A DNA stretch of 64,000 nucleotides, from the NCBI GenBank assembly GCA_963920765.1, contig OY987245.1, forward strand, positions 12,292,727 to 12,356,726. Reading direction: 5' to 3'. The notes under the pieces were generated by a model. That model saw only the letters and a program-made list of their open reading frames with translations. It did no database searches and was not told the DNA's origin. The translations under genes were made by a program, and so were the position numbers. Of the stretch, positions 1-11,800 are shown piece after piece (position 1 is the first letter of the stretch; every line of letters starts with the position of its first letter). The DNA comes from Ulota crispa. Lineage: Eukaryota > Streptophyta > Bryopsida > Orthotrichales > Orthotrichaceae.

Positions 1-677
1 GATCTTCACTTTTTATGCAATCTCAATCAAGCATATTAATTTTGAGTTTCAAAAAACCAAAATCTTATTTTTGGTGAATTATTTTATATGATATTCTTGG
101 TTTTACTTGATGATTGGTTAAAAGAATTTGATGATAGATTTTTGAGATTCGATCACATGGATGCATATGAAACATCCATACATTCATCTTTTCTTTTAAC
201 AAGCATCTCCAAAAAGTTATAAAATTCTTTCTATGTAGCTTTTAATGTTGAAGTTAACATGATCAAATCTTGTAAAATAGATATGTCTAATTTTTTAACC
301 ATTTTTTTGACAAAATAACAATACCATTATGTTCATAGATTCAAGCCTTATCATATTTTATAAGTCAAATAACAAAATCTAATTATCATAATGAAAAATC
401 TATTTTTCTAAGATTTGGTTGTGGTTACCCAACATTAAAATCTATATAGAAGGAATTTTATAACTTTTTGGAGATGCTTATTAAAAGAAAAGATGAGTGT
501 ATGAATGTTTCCTATGCATCCATGCAATCAAATCTCAAAAATCTATCATCAAATTTTTTAACCAATTATCAAGTAAAACTAGAAACATCATGTAAAATAA
601 TTTACCAAAAATAGGATTTTGGTTTTTTGAAACTCAAAATTGGTATGCTTGATTGAGATTGCATAAAAATTGAAGAT
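1..677. repeat. Large foldback (long inverted repeat) element
   Basis: The first roughly 285 bases reappear as an imperfect reverse complement at about 400-677, leaving a spacer of about 115 bases. The outermost matching block, GATTGAGATTGCATAAAAA, lies near 650-670 on this strand and in reverse complement near 15-30. No coding capacity is seen. The arms make up nearly the whole unit, as in foldback elements or MITEs with very long terminal inverted repeats. The left end lies at or just beyond the window edge, so the target duplication cannot be checked. Confidence 0.85.
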
Positions 678-1265
678 TAGTGACCAGGACACTAAAATGT
701 TGATTTAATTTTATAAAATGCCGAAGGATTTGAATTTGTAAAACAAGGTGAGCAAAAACAATGAGAAGGGCGCAGTACAAGATAAAAGTGGTTTGACATG
801 TGTAAAGTCCAATAATTGTATCCCATATAACAGACAATCTTAGAGCACCTCCATTGGTCTAGAATATCATAGACTCTCCAAGCGGTTTTGCCAGGGCCCG
901 CGGTTGCAAAATTGGGCGTTTTTAGTTTGAGTCCCCACTGGTTTGGAGTGGCCACGAAAACAAACATCCAGTCTAGCAGGATGGTTTACAAATTTTATTC
1001 TTGCCACAAAGCTGTGGAACCCTGACCAAGTCAAGGGGGTCATGGATCAAGATACCTCATCCCAGTCACTTAGGCTTTTGGGGTTCCAATCAGGGGTGTG
1101 TATGGAGTACTGAAGGGTCAAAACCATAACAGAGACATGGCAATGCTGTGCAAAGCTTTGGCTGTGGGACTATGTTAGAGACGGTTTTTTCTTCTCTCTG
1201 TGGTTTGAGGATGCTAAAGCTTTGTGGGGATTTTATAGGGCTCAACTTTGGCCATTTGTTGGAAA

Positions 1266-2420
1266 GAATAGCCATGGATGCCTAGATTGCTAGACTGATG
1301 GCTCATAGAGAGGCCATTTGAGAGGATCATGAGGAAGACACAAGTAATTTCTACTATGTGTTGTCATTAAGACTAGGAGGACCTAGTGTGCCTAGGGAAC
1401 GTTCTTGGAGTGGGTCACATGAGGAGAAAGCCCCAAATTGGGAGAGGTATAGGCATGAGATGCACACCAGGATGATGCAGGATTATTTTGCAGAGTCACC
1501 AGTATTTGGTCCTAATCTTTTCCATTGGCATTATCACATGCAAAGTTCTCTACTTTTAAATACCATGGAGTGGGTGTGCGCTTGAGACACCTACTTTGTT
1601 TAGAAATGAGATGTTGCTGGTGTTTTGGGCTTATCTCCACACTAGAAGATCACCTCTTCTTTGCGGATGCTATGTTACAGCACTAGCGCTGATAGTATTG
1701 ATAAGTACTACAAGACGAGCGAGAGTATGGCAATGAAGTTGCTCAAGCGCTTTTGCGTTGCAGTTCAAGCAGAGTTCAAGGAGTATCACATGCGGCAACC
1801 TACACGAGCAGATTTTTTGAGGTAGTTGGCTATCAACGCCAACTGCAGATTTCCTCATATGTTTGCATCTTTTCATTGCATGCACTACAAGTGGAAGAAT
1901 TGCCATGTTGCATGGCAAGGCAATTATGGTGATTGTAGTGAACGGAAGTCTATCATTTCGGAAGCTACTGCAGATAGAAAACTGCACATATGACATGTGT
2001 TTTTTGGGTTGCCTAAATCTCAAAATGACCTCAATGTTCTGGACGGGTTGCTATTGGTGCATGATATGCTCCAAGGGCAAGTTTGAAACATGCATTTCAT
2101 CGTGAATGGGTACGACTACAACCATTACTACCTTCTCACAAATGACATATACCTAAAATGGGCATGTTTTGTTCAAAGCATTCAACTGTCATCCGATGAG
2201 AAGAAACACCACTTTGCAGCACAACATGAGGCGGTACAAAATGACATGGAGCAATGCTTTGGCGTTCTACAGGCTAGATTTGCTATTATCAGGAATCCAA
2301 GTTGTCTTTGAAGTTGGATTTTATATCCCACATCATGTTTAGTTGTACTATTTTACACAACATGATTTTGGAGGACAAAGAGGATATAAAAGACCTTGAT
2401 GATATCTTTTGAAAGTTAGG
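1266..2420 (+). pseudogene. PIF/Harbinger (HARBI1-like) DDE transposase, broken
   Basis: A transposase of the plant Harbinger type can be followed through several frames. Recognisable blocks are YFAESPVFGPNLF (near 1484-1525), LRMLCYSTSADSIDKYY (near 1660-1710), LKRFCVAVQAEFKEY (near 1740-1785), FHCMHYKWKNC (near 1875), FFGLPKSQNDLNVLDG (near 2000-2045), IVNGYDYNHYYLL (near 2100) and MEQCFGVLQARFAI (near 2245-2290). The second catalytic Asp (in NDLNVLD) and the Glu (in MEQCFGVLQARF) are present. The first Asp, normally in S-I-D-C-M-H, reads His. In-frame stops and frame changes interrupt the chain, for example near 1280, 1828 and 2311. An intact family member would cut and paste the element in the nucleus. 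Confidence 0.9.
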
Positions 2421-2439
2421 AGAAGGTATAGCCCCTATT

Positions 2440-3310
2440 GGTCTATTCCTTCCTTGGCATCTTCGCGACCTTGACCATTGAGAGCTGATTGAAGCTCTTC
2501 CTTTTGACGGACAACATTTGCAATTCAAATTTGTAACTTTTCCAACTCCTCTTGCCAAAGCCGTAAGAATGAAATCGCTGCCTCATTATTACATCCGCTT
2601 GGAGTTGTCATCAACATGAGCAAATTGCACCTTCAAGCTATGTAGCTATTTGGCTGGTAGCCTCTGCCATCACCTTTGTTGCTTTGGCTTGTCTCAATGT
2701 TGCATCCTTTGCCACCTTCGCCTTGTAATGCCTTGCCTTTGCAACTTTTGTCATGCTTGGCCGTTTAAGAGGACTCTAGACCTCTAAATTGAACTCAATA
2801 TGGAAAGGGCTCTCCATGTTGAATGTGTCCTTGTTGGACTCCCGACTAGATGACGAACCCTTTCTCTTTGAGAAAAAGCCAAACTTGGGCGTACTACAAC
2901 CATCTCTCCAACCCGCGCAATTTTTAACAATTAGCCAACAATGCTCATAAGCAAATTCCTATTTTTTTGAATGCTTATGGCAATATAGTTCCCTTGACAT
3001 TTGGAGAATGTCAGCAGAACTAGCACCACTCTTATTCAACAAAATTACCTACTTATGGTAAGCTATGAACTTAACAAAGTCATGCTTGATTTGACCCCAT
3101 TTAGATTCAAGATATCTAGCCAAACAAAAGTTGCAAGGTTGGTATTAACAATAATGCTCAACAATCCTATCCCAAAAGGTACCTACCTTCTGTTGATTAC
3201 CCATGATCGAATCCTGCAAAATCGCTAGGACACTTTGCGTCAATTGCCGCTCCTCCTCTAGAATGAAGTTGCAATTCTTGCTCTGTTGTCTAGGCATAGG
3301 AATACCTTGG
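2440..3310 (-). pseudogene. Harbinger Myb/SANT-like partner protein, broken
   Basis: On the minus strand, convergent with the transposase remnant, a second protein can be read with interruptions. It runs from a trihelix-like block (NFILEEERQLTQSVLAILQD, near 3270-3210) through KVGTFWDRIVEHY, a block with LESKWGQIKHDFVKF near 3115-3070, and EHCWLIVKNCAGW near 2950-2910. It continues into the basic, lysine-rich tail typical of NAM-associated C-termini (FSKRKGSSSSRESN near 2880-2840, then RPSMTKVAKARHYKAK). This is the usual second gene of PIF/Harbinger transposons and is needed with the transposase for excision. Several stops make it non-functional. Confidence 0.82.
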
Positions 3311-4033
3311 CCCTAACCTCGCCCATGCTGCAATCCACATCTTTTGAAATTGTTGTCAACTTGCGAAACCAGTTGTCTCCCTTGCCCACAATGTAACCCT
3401 AATCCTCTGACGCGCTAAAGGCTGTGTTGCAATTCTCAACCCTTTATTGCAGGCAATGATGCTATGCTCTCAGTCCTTTTGCTCAAACCACGCTAAATCA
3501 ATCCCCTTTGCAGCACTAGACCTCCTACATCCTCCTGCAAATCGCAGCCCCTTCCTCCAAGTTGCGACATTTCAACTTTAACTTCCTCTTGCGAGCCGCG
3601 TCCTCTTTCTCTACTTCGAGCCATCACAACATTCACGTTGGTTTGTAGTTTGCCCCTTCTTCCGTGTTGCGACAAGCTCATGGTCCTGCAAACAGCATCT
3701 AACAAACGGCTCTCTTACAACATTGTTTAAACGCAATTGTCACACACTCTCAAATTAGTCCGCAATTTGCAAAAAAGAGCAAGATTCAAGTGCCCTTTAG
3801 ATATGAACAACACTAGCAGCTCGCCGTCCTTGGACCCTATTTGGCGAGGCCAAGGGGAAAAAAAATTGGGTGTGTCACCGGTGGAGGTCAAAAATTTGAA
3901 CAATGCCAGAACAACTCGCTATTTTAGCAGTTGGAGTCAACCGGTGGAGGTGCTCTTAGAAGAAAGTTTCATGCATATGAATTCAACAAATTCAACGAAT
4001 TCAACAAGCTTTGTAGAATTGCTGAACCTAATA

Positions 4034-4313
4034 TAAACCTCATATTCAGTAAAATGGGAGATTGGGCACCTCCCAAAATAACCAAAGGAGACATAAAACT
4101 TTTCAATTTTAAGTTAGTTTTGAAAGGTTTTATTGCAATTTAGGTTGACTCAACCTAAATTGCAATAAAACCTTCTAATTTTAATTAAAATATGAAAGGT
4201 TTATGTCAATTCAGCTCAAATTGAGTTGAATTGACATAAAACCTTTTGTCAATTTTCCTTTACATTTCTCTCATTTCAATGGAGAACTCCCATTTTACTG
4301 AATATGAGGTTTA
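4034..4313. mobile_element. 280-bp MITE with 27-bp perfect terminal repeats and internal hairpins
   Basis: A 27-base terminal repeat beginning TAAACCTCATATTCAG occupies 4034-4060 and is repeated exactly in reverse complement at 4287-4313. TA flanks both sides (4032-4033 and 4314-4315), suggesting a TA target duplication. Two further near-perfect palindromes lie inside, at about 4125-4173 and 4195-4245. Much of the element can therefore fold into three stacked stems. It has no coding capacity. Confidence 0.85.
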
Positions 4314-4329
4314 TAGTTTTTTTAAGGTA

Positions 4330-5373
4330 AAGTCTTGAATTCAAATGAGTTGGACTCATCTAATAACCATCAATGTTTATATTTTTATTGCAAATTACAT
4401 GTTGGTTTTGTAAACGCACACCCTCTCAAAATCAAAACTCATGCTAATTTGGTTTTACATCATCCAATGAAAGATCAACATAACTATGACACATCCAACT
4501 AGTTATAGACTATTTGTGTAATTATGAAAATTTCATGTCCTCAACCCCACAATGACCCTAGAAATTCCCGAGCTTCTAGGAATTTGCTCTAATTTGAACA
4601 AAAAGCCAACATATTGATAAGTTGTATCAATTCTTTTGAATTGTAACTGTACAAAATCAAAATAGACATGTTAGAGATCACATTAGGAAAGAAAACACAA
4701 CAATATCTCTTACGGATTGAAAGATTATAATGTTTAATCATGAGGGTGTTAAAACTTTGAAAGTAATTTGAAGTCTTTTAACCTTCTTTTCACATGTCAA
4801 ATTTAAAAACTTGGTCACTAAAAAAATATGACGTCAAAGGGCTTAACATGCATAGCCCCAAACAATTTATGACTTTTCAAAATTTCCTCTACAATTATTT
4901 TAAATGAATTTCTAATGTGATTTTTTCTCAAAGGTTTAGCGTGTTTGAGGATCACTTCCAAGAGCCCTCAACACTACATAAAGTCAAGATTGCAATGGAC
5001 ACCTATGCACAAAATCTTTAATAGAAAATTCATAATCAATCATTTGCAAAATCAAATTGTTGAAGCTAATACTAAACTTCAAACAAATTTTTTCAAAAAT
5101 ACAACTTACAAAAAACAATAATTTGGTAAGGTTTTATTTAACTTCAAAAATTAGTCGAGGACATTTTGTCCTCGGCGTTGTTTTGGGGGTTAAATATCAA
5201 TATTTTTTCAATATTTTGCATTTATTTTATACATATGAATAGTTCATATTTAGTTAAATGTGACGTAATTGCTATATATGATTCTTAATCCTTAAACATT
5301 TGAGCATGCCACATTGACCAATATAACATAAGGTATTTTTCTTGTATTTGGAACATATTCACACCTTTACTAT
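4330..5373. other. Intergenic, AT-rich; contains a decayed repeat fragment
   Basis: No gene is supported here. The segment at about 4555-4790 resembles, in reverse complement, parts of two other copies in this window (about 46200-46440 and 38160-38290). It includes a block related to 'cttctaggaatttgctc', and a stretch around 'ttgaaagattataatg' shared with 46260-46300. It is probably an old fragment of the TTAACCCCTAAATGCC repeat family. The remainder shows nothing recognisable. Confidence 0.6.
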
Positions 5374-5893
5374 TGTACCTTCCTAGCAGGTTTGGCACAA
5401 AATAATTATTTAAATATTTGCCTATTTTTTTTGGAAATTAGACAAATTTATTGCCTAAAATTTGTGAAATAAAAGTAGAATAATGCCTTAAAAATGGACA
5501 CAAAAGCACTTAAATAGGATAAAAAATCACTATGTTCCGTACTAAGAGCTTGGCGTGCAAACGTTAGTGTGTTCACTAATATTGTAAACATCTTTTTTGA
5601 AACAAATGCCCAAAACTTGGCTAATTTTGTGAGGGCAATGCTTTTGTACTATAAATGATTGGCTTGTCATATCAAGTATTCTATTGCAAATAAATGATGA
5701 TCATACCAATATCAATCAAATCAAATATTTTGGCTCAGTTACTAAGTCTAAGTGGAGTAATGCCTAAATGTTATAAAACTTTTAAGTCATAAATGACTAA
5801 AATATTTATATTATTTTTGCAAATGCTTAAGCTTGTTTTTGAATTTTAAATAATTATTAGGCACAAATGTGCCAAACTTGCTAGGAAGGTACA
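5374..5893. repeat. Inverted-repeat element, about 520 bp
   Basis: TGTACCTTCCTAGCAGGTTT at the left end is matched by the reverse complement of AAACTTGCTAGGAAGGTACA at the right end. Similarity continues inward for about 20 more bases, including a shared AATAATTATTTAAA block. No coding capacity is seen and no clear target duplication was identified. The termini suggest a non-autonomous DNA transposon of unknown superfamily. Confidence 0.7.
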
Positions 5894-6910
5894 GTACTTT
5901 TGAGATCAACAAAAAAGTTGGAGAATAGATCAATTAAAACCCTAGAGTTGATAATATTAATTAACTATATTTTGTGAAAATCACCAATATTCTTATGTAA
6001 TCTTTAATTTATAAAATGACATACAAGTTATTTCAATTAATGAGCTTCACAATAATAATGCTAGTTTGTACCAATTCAAAAATAAGTGAATTTGCAAGGG
6101 GCACTAAAATAAAGTATTTTGTAGTAATTAAAGATTGCAAAATTTAAACATTATTTCAAAAAATGTGACTTAAGTGGCTAAAACTTTGAGGAAATTTTAC
6201 AAGCACCTTTTTCATATGGGTAGCCGCACCAAGTTGATATCAATGAATCAGCAAACAATTGTAACCAAAAATCTAATAAGAAAACAAAGGCAACATGCAT
6301 GTCACACTTTCACACTAATTAAACAAAATTCACTCAAATTAGTGTGAAGGCATCTTGCACTATTCAAGTTCCCCTTCTAATTTAAGTAACTTAAATTGTT
6401 TTAAAATCCCACATTGTTCAAATGTTAATCAACTTATATACAGCAAAAGAAAAGCTTGATGAATATAAAGTACATTTGCTTGAAGTCAAAAGGACAACGC
6501 ATAATTTGTTCATCATTCTAAATTCCATCATTCTAAATTCCATCATTTTGAAAGAAAATTGCATGACAATTAGAGGCCTATGCTACAAGAAGCTTTGTTC
6601 TTGTAACAATGGTTTACTTTTCTACTAAATTACCTATTCAAAATTAATCTTTCTAAGGTAACTTCTCTTCTTTTGCAATCCAGAGCCAACAAATAATTCT
6701 CATATTTATACTACAACATACTACGATTAGTTCTTTTTTGAAAAATCTTAGCCAATTTTTATTCAATAATTTCAAAGACAAGCAATTTTACAATTCTTTT
6801 TTGGCAATCTCAACCGGCTGACATTAGACTAAATGTCGGTTCTCCCCAACTATTGTTGCATCCTATGACCAAGAAAATAAGGAAATTGATACATGTACTA
6901 CCAATCTTGA
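5894..6910. other. Intergenic, AT-rich
   Basis: No gene is supported. A small hairpin around 6300-6355 uses TTCACACTAATT and its complement. The block at about 6800-6860 (a Thr/Gly-free, non-coding stretch containing 'ggttctccccaac') resembles 56360-56405, so it may be a fragment of a dispersed repeat. Nothing else is recognisable. Confidence 0.5.
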
Positions 6911-7261
6911 CTATACTACCACATCCTCTATATATGGTCAACATTTACAATATAAAAGTAGGTGTGGACCACACAAAAAACATCACTAATTTGGAAATAC
7001 AACTTGACATAGAAGTTGCAACTTAATTTTTTTAAGCTTTGGATCTTGCTTATAGCATCAATTTAAAAAATCTAAATTAAACCAAGCATGCTTTAGATTT
7101 TTTAATTGACACTATGAACAAGATTCAAAGCTAAAAATCAAAATTAAAGGTGCAACTTCTATATCAAGTTGTATTTTTAAATTAGTTATGAATTTTTCCG
7201 TGGTCCACATCTACTTTTATAGCGTAAATATTGGCCATATGTAGTAGGTGGGGTAGAATAG
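6911..7261. repeat. Foldback/MITE-like long inverted repeat, 351 bp
   Basis: The left half, from CTATACTACCACATCC, is mirrored by the right half, which ends GGTGGGGTAGAATAG. The two arms are about 160 bases each and can be aligned almost to the centre. Shared blocks include TATAAAAGTAG, TGTGGACCAC and AACTTGA(C/T)ATAGAAGTTGCA. The transcript of either strand would fold into one long hairpin. No coding capacity is present. Confidence 0.85.
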
Positions 7262-7281
7262 TTGTAAATGGGTGATACATA

Positions 7282-7920
7282 CAGTGCATGACACTTACAA
7301 CCAACAATTCCTAATTCAAGTGGTTAGCTTAAGGCTTTGTCAAAAAAAAAGTTATCAAATATTTGAGTCCACCAAGATGAAGCTTAAGGTTTGTCCTGCT
7401 TGGTTGTGAAATTACTTTTGAGCTACTAGGTATAAGATAGTACGCTCATAAATCGTTTGCACATTTTGAACCATCTAGTAGCTTGTTGTGAAATGGTGCA
7501 TTGGTGGTTCTTACATTGGCCTCTTTCAACTCATTGGATGCATGGAAGAAAAGGTGTTTTTAATTGCAAGAGCCAATCATTCTCCTTGCTTCTCCAAATC
7601 TCTTCACAACATGCAAGTGAACGATTCTTGGAAGGTTTAAGGGTATTAATAGGTTATAGGTACCTATGACACATGCACTTTGAGAATTCATAAATAACTC
7701 AAAAATGCTTCAAAAAATATGAAACAACTTGTGTTGCATTTTGCATCTATTTCTCTTCTTCTGAAAAATGAACTAAAAATCCTACCATTCATGAAAAACC
7801 ATGAAAAAAAGGGATGAGCCCTTAAATGGGTGGTTTAGAGCGTACTACCTTTTGTGTTGTGCTTTAGTATTTCTTGTTTGGCATATAGTTGTTGATTATA
7901 CAGTAAAGTGTCATGCACTA
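7282..7920. mobile_element. TA-flanked MITE, copy A (family CAGTGCATGACACTT), carrying a nested insertion
   Basis: The left end CAGTGCATGACACTT and the right end AAGTGTCATGCACTA are inverted repeats, flanked by TA at 7280-7281 and 7921-7922. Sequence just inside both ends matches copy B (16710-16942), for example 'ccaattcaagtggttag' relatives and 'gttgtgctttagtatttctt'. Copy A is about 400 bp longer because a second inverted-repeat element occupies 7440-7845. Confidence 0.85.
7440..7845. mobile_element. Inverted-repeat element nested inside MITE copy A
   Basis: GTACGCTC at the left end and GAGCGTAC at the right end are exact inverted repeats, and a weaker match extends inward. The sequence to either side joins smoothly in the shorter copy B at 16860-16875. 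This marks the block as a later insertion, probably into a TA. No coding capacity is convincing; the longest open frame inside (7457-7669) has no recognisable domain. Confidence 0.7.
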
Positions 7921-7922
7921 TA

Positions 7923-8849
7923 CATCAATTCCCAAGTAAATGGACCTGCCAAATCATCACGCTGACGTGGTCACATAGCAAAACCCAGTCAGACCCCCCG
8001 CTAGTCCGTCCTCCACTCCTCCCCTGCTCAGTCAAAGCCAAGGGTGTCCGAAACCCTAATTCCAGTCGTCGTCCGTCGTCGGGCAAGCAAGTCAGTTGGG
8101 GTTTCCAAATCGAACCTTTCTCCACACTCCCTCCCCCTCCTCATTTCGGAGTCTTTTTCCCCTCCACATCTCTCCGCGTCCTTCACCACATTCCTCTCAA
8201 TGTAAACACCTCTAGATTTAGCCCCTTTTTTCACCCTTTTTTCACCCTTTTTTCACTCTTTTTTCTTTCAGAAATTCTCACAACATCGGTTTCATCTTCC
8301 CGCTTTCAGGCAGTGTGACTTTTAGCTTAGAAGCCTCAATTTCGAAGTCACAAACGTGTCGCTGCTTGTCTAGAGCCGTTTCATGTAATCATACGACTGT
8401 GTGTAGGCTTGAATTTGTCTATTTTCGCATTTTTTTGGTGAGGTGCCGTTCTGAGAGATTTTGGTGATAATTCGAAGAGGTCAGGTGGTGGCAATTTTGT
8501 TCCTTTTTTCGCATTTTTCGGTGAGGTACCGTTTTAAGAGAGATTTTGGTGACAATTCGAAGAGGTTGTGGCGATTTTGTTCCTTTTTTGGTTTAGAAGA
8601 AGGAACTCTGTGGCGGACACGATCTCCTAGCAAGTTTGGAGAATTTTGGCGGTGCGAGGCGGAGAAGCTTTTGGAGAAATAAGGGCGGGCTTTGGAGAAT
8701 GGTGAACAGGGCGGGGAGTACTGGTTGAGGAGCATATGACGAGTGTATAATTGAAATGGACGAGTGAGAAAGTCGGTAAGACGCGTTGTTGTGGTTAATT
8801 AATTGGCACAGGGTTTTGAATTTTTAGAGGACCAAGAGTTTGCTGTCCG
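7923..8849 (+). promoter_or_regulatory. Promoter and 5' leader of the TIP1-like gene
   Basis: This GC-richer block lies directly upstream of the ankyrin-DHHC start codon. It contains a telo-box, AAACCCTAA, at 8051-8059. A pyrimidine-rich tandem repeat (unit CCTTTTTTCAC, four copies) follows at about 8224-8267, as is common in plant 5' leaders. The transcription start cannot be placed from sequence alone. The open frame through 7908-8318 has compositional bias only and is not taken as a gene. Confidence 0.55.
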
Positions 8850-11800
8850 ATGGCATCGGAAATAGAGATAGTGTCGGAGGGGGGGACACCTCGACAGAAC
8901 GGGGAGGTGTCGACATCGGAAGGTGCGGGGGGTGTGAATCCTGAGGACGGGGGGCAGAAGAAGGAGGACGTGTACACGGCTGCGGCATACGGGGATGTGG
9001 ACAAGCTGCGCAGGCTGGTCGAGGACAAGGGTTGCTCCGTTCTGGAGCCGGATTCCGGTGGCTACTTCGCGTTGCAGTGGTGTGCTTTGAATAATCGAAC
9101 ATCTGCTGCTCAATATCTAATTGAGGTAATCATTATATAATGTTTTTTTTGCTTTTAAGAAGCACCTTCTTTCTGCTTTTCGTCTTTCTCACTCCATGTC
9201 TTGCCACCGACAATTCAATAGTCAATTTCTAAATGCTAACTCCGTATCTCGTTCACATGCTTCTTACCACCTAATTCCCTACTAAGGTAGGAGGCTCGTG
9301 AATGGACCATCTAAGTGAAAGTGCGCTTTAGTGGAAAAATCAAGGGGGCAACTTGGTAAAACGGAAATATTTTTGGTAGAAAGCCAAAGAAGAGACAGTT
9401 TTGTGGCCGCTTAAATTGATATTTTTTTGAGTTAGTATGAATTAACTGCAATTTATCAAAGCAAAAGGTGTATAGGTATGTATTCTTGATCATAGGTGGT
9501 AGCATTCATGATGCAAAGATAGCTTGTATATGGAGCACATGAGTCCTAAAAGCAACTGCTACAAAGCCAAGAATGCTTCAATAAGGGTCTTAAAGCGTGC
9601 AAGCACCCATTCCATATTTCAATGCTCAAATCATGATTGAGAAAATATTTTCATTTATTTTAGTATGACATATATCTATATTTTATTGAAAGACAAAACT
9701 CAACACAATCATGATCAATAAGCACACTTAATGGTAGCTCATGTCACTCTCTTGAAGTTCTAAAACCGTGCATGCACAAGTACAATTTCTGAACATAAAA
9801 AAATGTGACCTATTTAAGAACCTCAGTGCATTGTTTTTGTGACCCTACATGGTTGGTTTAAAATGACTGAACAGTTTTAGAGCTGACTGCCTTATACCTC
9901 CATGTTCATTACTGGTCTCTGTGGCGAGAATTCCACCACTCTAGAGCACGTGGCAGCTATTTCTGCCTTCTTGATTGCTCTGACTTGAGACTCTCATTGG
10001 TCTGCAAATTAGAGGTGCATGCAATTCTTGAGCTCGAGGTATCTGCTTTGTTTATTCGGGCTGTTAGGTATTTCGTCAGTTCTTAGAAAGACGATCGCAT
10101 TGTCAGGCTAGAGTAGCCTCCTTCTGCTTATTCTTTAGTATCATTGGACAGGACTTCTTCTATTTTTCGAGAGTGTTTGTTTGTCAAATTCTTGTAGTTT
10201 TCAAAATTGGTGGCTTCCTGACTATCAAGGTTATCCCTCGCAGCTCTTCAGAGCAAGGTACTGGTTGAAGTTGTTGAAAGTAACGGTTATAAGCTTCCTT
10301 CAAATACTTCATTAGCAGGGCATATTTTTAGGGCGAAACCTGACAGATTTGGACCAATGTGGGCACGTTTTCCAAATATTGCTCAGTAAAATGTGTATAA
10401 CGAAGGGATTGCTGAACTACTGCTCAGGAGGCTGGAGCTGAGTAAATATTTGCTAACAAGTTATGAGGAATTGTTCGAATCAGGAACCTGTTTTTAGTTT
10501 CCTATCGCTCACAAGAAGGTTTGGTTTTGCAGCATGGAGCTGACGTGAACGCTATAGATTTCACAGGACAAACTGCTTTGCATTGGACAGCTGTGCGTGG
10601 GTCGATCCAGGTGGCAGAATTGCTGCTTCAAAGCGGAGCTCGCATTGAGCATGCAGATTCGCATGGATATCGAGTGCGTAATCCTTCACTCTTGTTGTCT
10701 CTTCCTTTCTGTTGTATAGCTTTGTGTTTAGCAAACGGTAGTTGTTTATGTTCCATGCCTTGAGCTTTGATAACTCCTTAGTCAATCCATTTCACATCAT
10801 TTATGAACTTGCATGTGCTTGACCCCCAGACATCTCACGTGGCTGCACAATATGGACACACCGCCTTGCTATACCATATCGTCACTAAATGGGGCGCAGA
10901 AGTGGACCCTCCTGATCACGATGGACGCAGTCCTCTCCATTGGTAGGCCATGACCTCTCACCTTTTGGTTACTTATGAGCAGGGACAATTTGGAGACTCT
11001 TTATTCATATATCTTTATTGTTATATCGTTAGAACAAGCTATGTTGTGATGAGTTTCTGAGAGCTGCTTTGCCATGGTTTTAACAATATATTGAATGCTG
11101 TCATATATTTGCAGGGCTTCCTATAAAGGATTTGCGGATTGTATTCGATTGCTGCTTTTCATGGACTCTTTCTTGGATCGAGCGGATAAAGAAGGTGTGC
11201 TTTTGGACCAGGCTTTGTAAAGTGCAAGGTTTTGGATTTAGAATGTGTAGAAATCTGCAACTTGCTCATAGAATTGTTGTCATCAGAGAGTTGTATTTCA
11301 GTTATCATCACGATCTATTGTCATATATTGGTTTGCACTTTCCCATTCCCACTTCTCTTTCGTTACACTGAAGGTGTGCCGATAGCGAAGTTCAAATCTG
11401 ATCTGTGCATATTCCTTGCTTCTTCTGATGAGAGGTTCCTATAGTGCAAGAGTTTGTGTGCTTTATGCTCATGTTTTGGCGTTTTTGTTTCAGGATGCAC
11501 ACCGCTGCATTGGGCAGCCATCCGAGGTAATTTAGAAGCTTGCACGGTGTTGGTGCAGGCAGGTACCCTGGAAGATTTGATGGCCAAGGAATCTACTGGC
11601 TGCACTCCCGCACAGCTGGCATCTGACAAAGGCCACCGTCATGTGGCTCTGTTCCTGGTAATGAATGGGTTTTAGGCAAGGTTTATAGTGTGTGTAGATT
11701 CCAGAGTTCTTCTATCTGGTCATTATTGAACGTACCTGATCAATTTAAGTAGCAATGATTTAGTAGGAAAGGGGTATTAATTGTGTGAGATTGCGAATCG

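Larger units (their letters stand above)
843..3955. mobile_element. Complete but dead PIF/Harbinger DNA transposon
   Basis: The element is 3113 bp long. It begins GAGCACCTCCATTGGT at 843 and ends with the near-perfect reverse complement, ACCGGTGGAGGTGCTC, at 3940-3955. Both ends are flanked by the trinucleotide TTA (840-842 and 3956-3958), the usual PIF/Harbinger target duplication. Inside lie the two genes expected of this superfamily, facing each other: a DDE transposase on the plus strand and a Myb/SANT-like DNA-binding partner on the minus strand. Both carry stop codons and frameshifts, so the copy cannot move itself. Termini, duplication and both gene remnants agree, so the class is well supported. 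Confidence 0.93.

Noticed and set aside
3737..4143. Two overlapping open frames (99 and 70 codons) at the right end of the Harbinger element
   Set aside because: They cross the element's terminal repeat and target duplication into an unrelated MITE, so they cannot be one ancestral gene.
7908..8318. 136-codon open frame upstream of the TIP1-like gene
   Set aside because: It overlaps the end of a MITE, is dominated by Pro/Ser/Phe from a pyrimidine-rich leader, and has no recognisable domain. It fits a promoter or leader better.
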